A DNA stretch of 64,000 nt from the NCBI GenBank assembly GCA_031308135.1, contig JAHLJT010004567.1:137406991-137470990 (forward strand), written 5' to 3'. Shown piece by piece: positions 54,826-64,000 of the stretch (within the stretch, counting starts at the first letter, position 1; the number at the start of each line of letters is the position of its first letter). Origin of the DNA: Acheta domesticus. Its lineage: Eukaryota; Arthropoda; Insecta; Orthoptera; Gryllidae. Both the position numbers and the translations under genes were made by a program. The notes beneath the pieces are model-generated. The model was not told the DNA's origin. It saw only the letters and a program-made list of their open reading frames with translations, and ran no database searches.

Positions 54826-57257
54826 TTTTTTTTTTTTTTTTTTTTAATTTATTACTTCTCGTCCGACAATATTGTCTTTCGAGGGTTTTAAGATACAGAA
54901 ATATAAATAGCTTGTTAGGATATGGTCATCCTTAAGTCACGGTTGGTTTCCTTACTATAATAATGGGGTTTTGATTACAGATCTTATTTTAAAGGATGAT
55001 GTAATGGAGGATGGGAATATGGAAGCTGTCGGTTTACGGAGGTTTGAATTTATCTTTAGGGAATCTAGATAGGATTCGAGGACTGTTGTAATTCCTTCCT
55101 AGGTTGAATATGGCTGAGCATGGAGCATTTGGGAGGTTATTGAAGAAATTGCTGGCAAGCTTATTTACAGTCTCCTTGAAATCAGGAATGTCTAGTTCCC
55201 GTCTGATTTGATGGTTGGGAATGAACCATGGCGCGTTGAGGGTTGTTCTTAGATACTTATTTTGTAGTCTACTAAGTCTATCGATAGTGCTTGATGCTGC
55301 GCCTCCCCATATTGGGCATGCGTATGTCATTGTAGCAATATGACTTGTTTAAATACTAATAGACTGCATTCTAGTCTAAGAGGAGTGCGGCGATTTATAA
55401 TCGATGATAAATTAAATATTTTACATTTAGTTTTGTCTATGACAGCATTTACTTGGGGTTTCCATGTGAGTCTTTTATCTAAGAGAACTCCGAGGTATTT
55501 TATCGGGGATGTTGACCAGGGATTATAGTACCTTGGATTGCGACTTCAGGCGGATTTTGGGGCCGGCGGAGAGTGAAGATTTTGCAGTTGCTCTTACTTG
55601 GATTAATTCTAATTCTCCAATTTTGCGTCCATTCGACATAGTTATTGATGCTTTCTTGTAGGTGATCTTTAGCCACTAGTATGTCATAGTTTGTAGCATA
55701 TATTGCTATATCATCAGCATATTGTGCTATCTTTGCGTCTCCTTCCGATGGATGTCGTAGCAGTATATGTTAAATAACGTAGGGGAAAGAGCTGATCCTT
55801 GCGGAACGCCTGCGTTGATTTGAAATGAGCTAGATGTTGCATTGTTGATTCGAACTATAAATTCTCTGTTGGAGATGAGCTTGTTAAGATTTTGATTAGA
55901 TAATTCGGAGTACCCAGAACATTTAATTTATACTCAAGGCCTCTATGCCATACTTTATCATAAGCATGGCTCATATCTAAGAAGGCAGAAGTTGTGTGTT
56001 CTTTACGGTGGAAGCCGTGAGCTATACCTTCCGTTAATCTTAGTAATTGGTGCGAGGTTGAATGATTAGGCTTGAAACCGAATTGAAAGGATGGAATTGC
56101 TTTTGAGGTTATAAGGAAGTGGTTGAGCCTGTTTAGAATTAACTTTTCAAAAATTTTAGAAAGGGTGGGGAGAAGGCTTATGGGACGGTAATTTTCAGCG
56201 ACTTTAGGATCTTTGTGAGGTTTAGTACCGTAGGACTACTGCCTTCTTCCACTTCCCGGGGAAGTAATTGATACGTAGAGCAGCGTTGAAGATCGCTGTT
56301 ATAGCTGTAATTACTTTTTTATCTAACATTTTGATGCTTAGGTTGCTGATGCCATCTATAACCTGGGGATTTTCTGACTTTCAGTGTTTAATTATATTTA
56401 AGGTTTCCGAAGTGATATGAATTTAGTTGCTGCATACAACTTGTGGGTTTTCTCTTGTTTTAAGTGTCCTCTATTTGCCTGTTGAATGCAGAGGTTTGTA
56501 ACTGGGTGGGGTTGGAAAGTATTTGTCCAGAAGTCGGGCAATTCGGGGGGGGGGGGGGCTTCTCTTCGTCTGAGAAAGCCAAATGAGGATCCTGATTTTA
56601 ATGGAGGAATTGTGGCTTGGTTCGTAACAGTCGTTTACCGTACACCATAAATGTCCTTGAGTTCGGATGGATTTTCAGATAAATAAGTTTTATAGTTATT
56701 ATATCTAAAATGGTCAAGTCGTTGCTTATTATCCTTGTGATTTGTTCAGTTTCTGTTTGATGTCCTTTCTTCTTGTAATCTGCCAGTATCTTCTCAGGTT
56801 ATTTTTTAGATTTACTTAAGTTTAATATTTTAAACGGGATAGGTTTTGGTTTAAAGGTGGGCAGGATTATCGTTGATTGTTTTTAACCGCTGAAAATTAT
56901 GGATTTGGTGAGATTGTCAATCTCAGTATCAATTTCTTTTCTTGGGAGTTTGAGAGGTTTTGAGGAAATTATAGTTGGTACTCATCAGGTTGGAGAATTT
57001 ATCCCAGTTTGTAATACCTCTATGGATTGAACCGAATTTAGGACATCTGTGGGAGAAAGTGATAATGATCACCGGACTGTGGTCGGAGTCTAGTTCTGGT
57101 ATAACACTCTGATGAAGCGGGAAGTTTATATTCTTTGTCAGGGTGATTATCGAGAATGTCTGGGATGATATTTGTGTTTGAGGATATCTTGTTGGTTCAT
57201 TGGACCAGTTATTTCCACTTTGTTGGAAACTGCAAAATCATATAGTTTTTTGCTTGA
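54826..57257 (-). pseudogene. Jockey-like LINE reverse transcriptase, broken (minus strand)
   Basis: The T-run at 54826-54845 is the poly(A) tail of a minus-strand non-LTR retrotransposon. Going upstream (increasing coordinates), fragments in several frames give MTYACPIWGGAASS (near 55330), KYLGVLLDKRLTWKPHV (about 55490), the catalytic QYADDIAIYATN (YADD at 55710-55721), FLDMSHAYDKVWHRGLEYK (about 55960) and RPISLLPTLSKIFEKL (about 56170). This is the motif order of a Jockey/CR1-type reverse transcriptase, which copies its RNA at a nicked target. Many stops and frameshifts make it dead. The endonuclease domain is only partly traceable, and the 5' end is lost in the gap. Confidence 0.85.
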
Positions 57258-58257
57258 NNNNNNNNNNNNNNNNNNNNNNNNNNNNNNNNNNNNNNNNNNN
57301 NNNNNNNNNNNNNNNNNNNNNNNNNNNNNNNNNNNNNNNNNNNNNNNNNNNNNNNNNNNNNNNNNNNNNNNNNNNNNNNNNNNNNNNNNNNNNNNNNNNN
57401 NNNNNNNNNNNNNNNNNNNNNNNNNNNNNNNNNNNNNNNNNNNNNNNNNNNNNNNNNNNNNNNNNNNNNNNNNNNNNNNNNNNNNNNNNNNNNNNNNNNN
57501 NNNNNNNNNNNNNNNNNNNNNNNNNNNNNNNNNNNNNNNNNNNNNNNNNNNNNNNNNNNNNNNNNNNNNNNNNNNNNNNNNNNNNNNNNNNNNNNNNNNN
57601 NNNNNNNNNNNNNNNNNNNNNNNNNNNNNNNNNNNNNNNNNNNNNNNNNNNNNNNNNNNNNNNNNNNNNNNNNNNNNNNNNNNNNNNNNNNNNNNNNNNN
57701 NNNNNNNNNNNNNNNNNNNNNNNNNNNNNNNNNNNNNNNNNNNNNNNNNNNNNNNNNNNNNNNNNNNNNNNNNNNNNNNNNNNNNNNNNNNNNNNNNNNN
57801 NNNNNNNNNNNNNNNNNNNNNNNNNNNNNNNNNNNNNNNNNNNNNNNNNNNNNNNNNNNNNNNNNNNNNNNNNNNNNNNNNNNNNNNNNNNNNNNNNNNN
57901 NNNNNNNNNNNNNNNNNNNNNNNNNNNNNNNNNNNNNNNNNNNNNNNNNNNNNNNNNNNNNNNNNNNNNNNNNNNNNNNNNNNNNNNNNNNNNNNNNNNN
58001 NNNNNNNNNNNNNNNNNNNNNNNNNNNNNNNNNNNNNNNNNNNNNNNNNNNNNNNNNNNNNNNNNNNNNNNNNNNNNNNNNNNNNNNNNNNNNNNNNNNN
58101 NNNNNNNNNNNNNNNNNNNNNNNNNNNNNNNNNNNNNNNNNNNNNNNNNNNNNNNNNNNNNNNNNNNNNNNNNNNNNNNNNNNNNNNNNNNNNNNNNNNN
58201 NNNNNNNNNNNNNNNNNNNNNNNNNNNNNNNNNNNNNNNNNNNNNNNNNNNNNNNNN
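57258..58257. other. Assembly gap (1000 N)
   Basis: Exactly 1000 N. The length suggests a placeholder and not a measured size. Confidence 0.99.
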
Positions 58258-60178
58258 GAACTTCCCGCAATTTAACACGAAAATTACAAAAAATTTCTCT
58301 CCGAAGAAATGAAGGAATGAATAGGAAAGCTATCAGCCAACAAAAGCAACGGATTACTCCCTAGAAAACTACTAAAAAATTAAAAAGACCTACAAATCCT
58401 GTTCCCCCCTCCATAAATGGATGGAAGTTGGGCCAGAACAGATACAAATAAGGCAGAAGAATTTGCAAATTATTTCACGAAAACATTTCAACCCCTCAGG
58501 TTTCCTCACTGAAGAACAAGAAATTATAGAATTCTTGGAATCTCGTCTTCAAATGTCGCTGCCAATTAAATTCTTGTCAACAAAAGAAGTCACAGCAGGA
58601 GTGAAATTACTTCCCAACCACAAGGGTCGTGGACATGATCGTATTACAGGAGAAATGCTTAAAAAATTGCCTTAGAAACTCATTGCTCTCGTAACATCTC
58701 TTACACAGATAATTGTAATTCCAAAACCAGGAAAACTTTCTCAAGAAGTTTCATCGTACAGACCAATAAGTTTATTGCCTTCGTTCTCTAAAGCATTTGA
58801 AAAACTATTACTATCCCGCATATATCCTATATATAAAGAAAATAAGGCAATCCCAGATTATCAGTTTGGTTTCAGAAAACAGCATTCTAGAACAGAACAG
58901 ATTTGTACAATAGTCGACACCATCAACGAAGCTCTAAAAAATAAAAAGTATTTTTTCTAGATATTACGCAAGCGTTCGACAAAGTGTGGCATCAAGGCTT
59001 ATTATACAAAATCAATAAAAATCTGTCCCATCCGTTCTATAACATAATTCGATCCTTTATTTTGGATCGATTTTTTCAAATAAAATTCGGAGATGAAACA
59101 ACACCTTTCCACCCAATTCTATCAGGAGTTCCATAAGGCAGCATCCTGGGACCAGTCCTGTATACGTTGTGCACCTCTGACGTACCTTATTCACCAGACG
59201 TCATCACTGCAACGTATGCAGATGACACAGCCCTGCTAGCTTCGCACGAAAACCAAGAAACCGCGACAAAAAACAACAACATTGAAAGATCACCTGGAGC
59301 ATATAAACCGATGGTTCAAACTCTGGAGAATGAGAATGAATGAAACAAAAGTCCAAATGTATAACATTTACTCTAAGAACAAAAATTACAATAATAAATG
59401 TAAATGGTAAACTAATTGAAAATGTAGACACCGTCAAATATCTCGGACTTCATCTGGACAAAAAAGCTAACCTGGAAGAAACATATTTCAATGAAAAGAA
59501 AGGAAGCAGAACAAAAATATAGACAAATGTCATGGTTAATAGGGAGAAAATCGTCTTTAAGCCTAGAAAATAAAGTTTTACTTTACAAAACAATGCTGCA
59601 ACCCATATGGACATATGGAGTTGAACTAGGTGGACAGCCTCACATTCAAATGTAGAAATAATCCAAATATTTCAATCTAAACGTCTCAGATTATTAAGTA
59701 ATGCCCCTGATTTGTGTCAAACACCACTATACATAAAGATCTACATATTACCGCTGTTAATCAGTTCTAAATCAGAGGAAATCACTTCTAAATCTGTCAA
59801 ATACCAACACAGACTCGAAAACCATGTTAACCATCTGGCCACAAACATCTTAGATAACAGCTCAATGACAAGAAGACTGAAAAGAGTACATCCTCTTGAT
59901 CTGGACCACAGATATAAATAATACAATTTTGTAATAAGTGTTACTGTAGATTGTACCATTTTCATTTTTTGCCAATACTTGTACTATTATTTGTACCTTT
60001 GTTTTCTATTGTTGTGATTTTTATGTGATGTATGATTTTTCTAATTGGACACATGTTTAAAAATAATATTTAGAAACAGCCAAAATTGGCTGGTTTCTTT
60101 GCAGGTTAATAATTATATGTACAATTGTATTTGCCGAATGTTCGAGTAGATCAAATTGCAAATAAAGCAGATGTAATA
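58258..60178 (+). pseudogene. Jockey-like LINE reverse transcriptase, broken (plus strand)
   Basis: Plus-strand fragments in shifting frames run LSTKEVTAGVKLLPNHKGRG...RITGEMLKKLP (to 58675), IPKPGK...SYRPISLLPSFSKAFEKL (about 58720-58810), YQFGFRKQHSRTEQI (about 58858) and LDITQAFDKVWHQGLLYKI. The last begins in a new frame after a one-base shift in the T-run at 58950. ILSGVP-stop-GSILGP, with a stop where Gln is usual (about 59136), precedes the catalytic TYADDTALLA (YADD at 59215-59226). A decayed C-terminus and a 3' region ending near 60178 follow. About 20 residues before IPKPGK seem deleted. The family differs from the minus-strand LINE. The 5' end is in the gap. Confidence 0.88.
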
Positions 60179-62163
60179 AAAAGGAAACGATAGACGCCTC
60201 CACATGGCTGGAGCCTACATAGTTTTCTTTCCATTTCTGTGCGCTTTGGAAACTGGTATTACACTAGATAGTTAATTTGAAAGTGAGTAAAGAGAGTATT
60301 TTACAGGATGGCGAACGTACGTTTCGATTTTTACTGCTTAAACATTATTTTGAACCCTTACTGACGACTTGCGTATCATTTAGGCGCACAATGTTAATCG
60401 ATATTTGTACCATTTAATACACAATGGCTGGTACAGAGAGAAACCTTTCTGGGCCTCATTCATCAGTGTGACACAGTATAACCATGGCGTCGGATGGTCA
60501 GAATCCAAAACTGCCAGTGTTCAAAATGTAAATGTTGTGTGCACGAATTCAGAAATTTGTCTCTGATATTTAATTTGTACAGAATATTTCCTCTCAAAAC
60601 ACGTCAGACTATTGGAGGTGGAGAACAGAAACGGAAAGCCTCGCATTAAGAGACGAAGTGATCTCAATACGGCTATGATCGTTGTGTATGAACAGTGATC
60701 ACGGCGCGAAAAGTATGAAAGCAAGAAGAAAACAAAACAGTAACTGATGTTTGCTGTTTTTATTTGAATCTTTGCTTCTGAGGTTTCAGAATTTTTCAGT
60801 TGAAGTACCGAAGTATCAAAGAAAGGGAACAACAACATCTAAGATAGTACAGGACATAGGGAGCGATAAGGTAGTCATACATAAGATCAAGAAACATTTT
60901 ACCGAATGCCCCTTGAAGAGATAATGTATATTCATTTCAATGTATAATGAGAATATTTGAAAAAGCTCTAGAGATTTTTTTATCCCAATAAATTCTTCCC
61001 CATTCAAAATCGAGTAGAATATGAACGAAGTAGGAAGTAAATAGGATCGTAAGAAATAATTAGTTTCTGATATGTTTTGGCTCTGCAATTGATATAAATT
61101 AATCAAGTCGGTTTCAATGGTACGAGCGCCTGCGAAGGGTGACACATGACGTCTGGTCATTAAGAGTTTGAGGAAATTCTTCAATGCGAAGAAGAAAATG
61201 AGAAAATTGGACGAAATGTGAGAAAGCTGAGACGAGGCAATAAGCAAGACTCCCAGAAGAAAACCAAAAGGACAGAGAGAGATGGCAACTGCGAGGACAG
61301 AGACTGTGCCCTCAGGAAAAATATCACACGTAATCGCTTCTTAATCAGAAAATGATTGAAATTTTGAATAATAAATCAGAAAATAATTGAATGTTGAATT
61401 GAATCGAACTGAATACGCCAGTGTAGCGCTGAAAAATGATTCATTTTCCAACTCCTTATTGCTCTAACAATGAGTGGCTACCCTAGTACGACAACTCTGG
61501 TCTTCTTTGATGTGCTAGCCACACAAGGGAAATTGATTTGGTAGATTTTCATTTTGCCTTTTGTTTGCCTTCTTTAGCTTTATATGCCTATTTTAGGCAT
61601 TTTGCTAGCTAAGTGGCAACTTAGCTGCAAGCCTAGACAAAATGAAGGCACGGTCATGTATTGTCTTTCTGTGGACGAGGAGGTTCCAGTATCAGGTTGT
61701 ATTACAATTCTAAAAGGGAAAGGCAGATGACACCAGTGATTTTTTGATAGTTTTCATTGATGCTGACAGACTTGTTCGCTCACGAGGAATCTCATCTTAT
61801 GTTTGAGTACGGCATCTTATCCTTTTTAGGACAGAGCTGGCTGTGCATGGTATACCCTTCTCAGTTCCTTTTTGTTCTCCCTTCCTTTCTGGTGATTACA
61901 AAAGTGCGAAGGACTAAATTTATAATTCAAGATTCAAAAGGGAGCCTAGACGTTGATTCAAAGATTCAGATTGACTCAAGATTCAAAAGGGATGTTGTAG
62001 AGACAACGTCGCGGGTAAAATAAATTCGAAGTCGTACCGAATGGTGCAATCAAGATTACAAAGAAAAGGTAGTTTCCTTCCACGTAAGTGATAATGTAAA
62101 TTTTAGAGTTAGAATAAAAAGGTCAATCATTTCAATTATTAATATTTTTTACAATAATTATTT
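60179..62163. other. Unannotated stretch
   Basis: No gene recognised. A TTGAATTGAATCGAA run lies at about 61394. ATGCCTATTTTAGGCATTTTGC (about 61588-61609) links this area to similar text at 32300-32940 and 63170-63330. Confidence 0.4.
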
Positions 62164-62167
62164 TTAA

Positions 62168-63104
62168 CCCTAGAGAGGTGGCGGTTGCCGGAGTTACGTT
62201 AGAGGTGGGGCGGGGTCCTTTCTGACCCCTTTATTTCCTTCTAATGTTATATTTAGCAACAAATAAGTGTGAAATTAGTTATTTTAATAATGATCAATTA
62301 TTTATAAGGTAGTATTAACATAATGCAATATTATAAACAAGCATGCAAATGAGGAATTCAAAAAATAAAAGGACAATATTATCATTTATCTTTAATTCTA
62401 TGTACGGTGTGGAGTAATGGTGGCTCGCCACAGTGACCCCATTTACATTTTCCTGAATATTTCAATGACAAATGTATCTGAAAATTCAATAAGTTTCATT
62501 TTCTAACATTCTCATACAAAAATACGTAAACAATGAATTGAAAATGATTGTAAGGCAAACAACACAACTTGGAAAAAGTACGAAATTTATGTTTATATTA
62601 GGGTCACAAATATTTATAAATGAATTATTGCATCTAAAATTTGGAAAGGAACATGTTGCATGTCAACAATTTATTACTCTTCTCACTGAACTACATTGTT
62701 TACACAAAACATCACGATGATCTTTACAAACATGTTTTTTGCATTTAGCACAAAATGTTTAGTTTTCCTCAAATTATTCATAATGTCAAATAAATAAACA
62801 ATACACTTCACGCTGATACATTCTATCAATGTATCGGCACGACTGAAACACTGCTGCAAGTTCTTCGCACTGCCGACGGAAGTGGTGGCGCGGGGTCGCC
62901 GCACGACGGCTCGACTGTTATCGCTCTTCCAGGAACCCCTCGCGCTGTCGCGAAGTTCTTATATCTTTTAAACAAAAACTAAAGAATGCGGTGAAAGGTA
63001 TGTGAAATTTAACGCTTCTGTCTCGCAAATTTAGGCAACTGCACTTAAGCACAACGCACTTAAGATGCGTGGAGTCATAGGGACTCCGCGCCACCTCTCC
63101 CGGA
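62168..63104 (-). mobile_element. piggyBac-like element, internally deleted
   Basis: The element lies between TTAA sites (62164-62167 and 63105-63108). The left end CCCTAGAGAGGTGGCG and the right end, inverse TCCGGGAGAGGTGGCG, match except at three positions. TTAA duplication and CCC-type ends are diagnostic of piggyBac. On the minus strand, 62686-62752 encodes the Cys-rich C-terminus of a piggyBac transposase. The rest of the transposase is gone. Confidence 0.85.
62686..62752 (-). pseudogene. piggyBac transposase C-terminal Cys finger
   Basis: The minus strand reads CAKCKKHVCKDHRDVLCKQC, with the C-x2-C-x4-C-x2-H...C-x2-C spacing of the zinc-binding C-terminal domain of piggyBac-type transposases. 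This domain binds the element ends. The catalytic DDD domain that should precede it is absent, and the frame does not continue upstream with recognisable sequence. It is a remnant inside a non-autonomous element. Confidence 0.75.
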
Positions 63105-63170
63105 TTAAATGATTTTTCAATGTTTTCTGCGTCTTAACTTCCGTCCTTTATCCAGAATAAATGCTTTCTG

Positions 63171-63331
63171 TATGCCTATTTTAGTAAAAATAAATCCTTT
63201 TTACCTACCTATTTTAGTAAAAATAAATGTCTTTTTACCTGGCTATTTTAGTAAAACTCAATGCCTTTTTACCTGCCAATTTGAGTAAATATAAATGCCA
63301 TTTACCTGCGTATTATAGGTAAAATAAATGC
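63171..63331 (+). repeat. Degenerate tandem repeat of about 40 bp
   Basis: CCTATTTTAGTAAAAATAAA followed by TGCCTTTTTACCTG-like text recurs about four to five times with increasing divergence. It ends beside TTTCCGGGCTCCCA, which resembles a hAT terminus. No left partner was confirmed. Confidence 0.65.
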
Positions 63332-63659
63332 CTGAATTTCCGGGCTCCCAATATTAGTATTTAACTGATTAAAAGATCGTCACATCGGTTCACGTTTACT
63401 GCAAGTTTGCGTTATTTATGAGACTTCTACTAAAGGTAATTGTATAATCTGAAAATCTGCTTTTCCATAAGAAAGCGGTGTCCTAAATGTGCCCTGCCTT
63501 GCAGTTCCTGGATACCGCCTGATATAACCCGATTTCGACCGGACGTGCACTTCGCCACCCAACGACGGAAGCCAAGAGTTCTTGCCAACGCATCACGTCC
63601 TGCTACAAAGCAGAGTCTAAATAAAAAAGAAGGCGTGGAAGCATAAGCCGTAACAGCGA

Positions 63660-64000
63660 GCGGTGCGGCGGCGGCGGCGATGGTGGTGGCGGCGGCGGCG
63701 GTGGAGGCGGCGGCGGTGGAGGAGAAGGGGGCGGCGGTAGCGGAGGAGACGGCGGCGGCGGCGGAGGATGAGGAGGAGGCGGCGGCGGCGGCGGCGGAGG
63801 CGACGGGAGAGGGCGCGGTGACGCAAGCGAGTCGTAGAGGCCGCAGTATGTCGCCGCGCCGTCTGCTCTGCTATCGCCCCCGCCCCCGCCATCGCCCTTC
63901 GCCTCCGCCTGCTTATCGTGGGCTCCCGTGAGCGACGGCCGGCCGGCCGGCTGGCTGGCTGCGTCGGAGGCGGCCGCCGCCGCCGCCGCCGCCGCTCGCC
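63660..64000. repeat. (GGC)n/(GCC)n-rich CpG-dense end
   Basis: GGCGGC triplets dominate 63665-63800, and GCCGCC triplets run from 63969 to the window edge, with CpG-rich DNA between. The Ala/Glu-rich frame at 63680-63931 follows the repeat. GGC-rich CpG-dense DNA is common in 5' regions of insect genes, so a promoter or first exon could lie at the edge. Confidence 0.6.

Noticed and set aside
57172..58312. Frames spanning the N region
   Set aside because: They consist of unknown residues across the assembly gap.
63617..63931. Ala/Glu-rich and Arg-rich frames
   Set aside because: Translation of GGC triplets. They cannot be told from noise at the window edge.

Overview
The window reads as a stretch of insect nuclear genome made almost entirely of transposable elements and simple repeats. 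No intact host protein-coding gene, rRNA or tRNA gene could be supported. The eukaryotic, insect-like assignment rests on many short DNA transposons with exact target-site duplications, a Ty3/Gypsy-type LTR retrotransposon, two Jockey-like LINE fragments, tRNA-derived SINEs and abundant microsatellites. The SINE core (GCTGCTCTGATCG followed by a TTTTCGTGG block) reminds me of SINEs of cockroaches, termites and other Polyneoptera. That narrower placement is only a guess.

Layout. 0-7 kb: simple repeats, a decayed hAT element (3043-3876), a hairpin MITE (4584-4807), a GGGG-ended MITE (4982-5135) and a relic of a long fold-back family. 7-8.6 kb: C-rich low-complexity DNA. 11.3-12.7 kb: a hAT element carrying a second hAT MITE, with the unoccupied site preserved in a related copy at 49.7 kb. 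14.2-15.1 kb: CpG-rich DNA, then a Tigger-like MITE and a mariner relic. 19.4-21.1 kb: one arm of the fold-back family. 22.1-29.6 kb: a complete LTR retrotransposon with apparently identical 1460-bp LTRs, gag, and only the tail of pol. 29.8-39 kb: nested MITEs and hAT elements, including a 2.5-kb hAT at 31691-34177. 39-39.5 kb: a 111-bp tandem repeat followed by a hammerhead-like motif. 41.4-44.4 kb: a hAT element with perfect ends and a frameshifted transposase. 46.5-48.7 kb: the fold-back element with both arms. 52.8-53.4 kb: two SINEs in opposite orientation. 54.1-54.7 kb: a solo LTR. 54.8-60.2 kb: two Jockey-like LINE fragments on opposite strands with a 1000-N assembly gap between them. 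62.2-63.1 kb: a piggyBac-like element. 63.6-64 kb: a GGC/GCC-rich CpG-dense end.

How the parts work together. The most notable element is the LTR retrotransposon. Its ends are complete and look very young, but protease, reverse transcriptase and RNase H are missing, so it must have been copied by enzymes supplied by a relative. Directly after its 5' LTR the primer-binding-site-like sequence is repeated about six times in a 63-bp array. A consensus splice donor in the LTR and an acceptor just before gag would remove that array from a spliced message. Most other elements are non-autonomous or broken. They record repeated nested insertion by hAT, Tc1/mariner/Tigger, piggyBac and a 3-bp-duplication MITE family.
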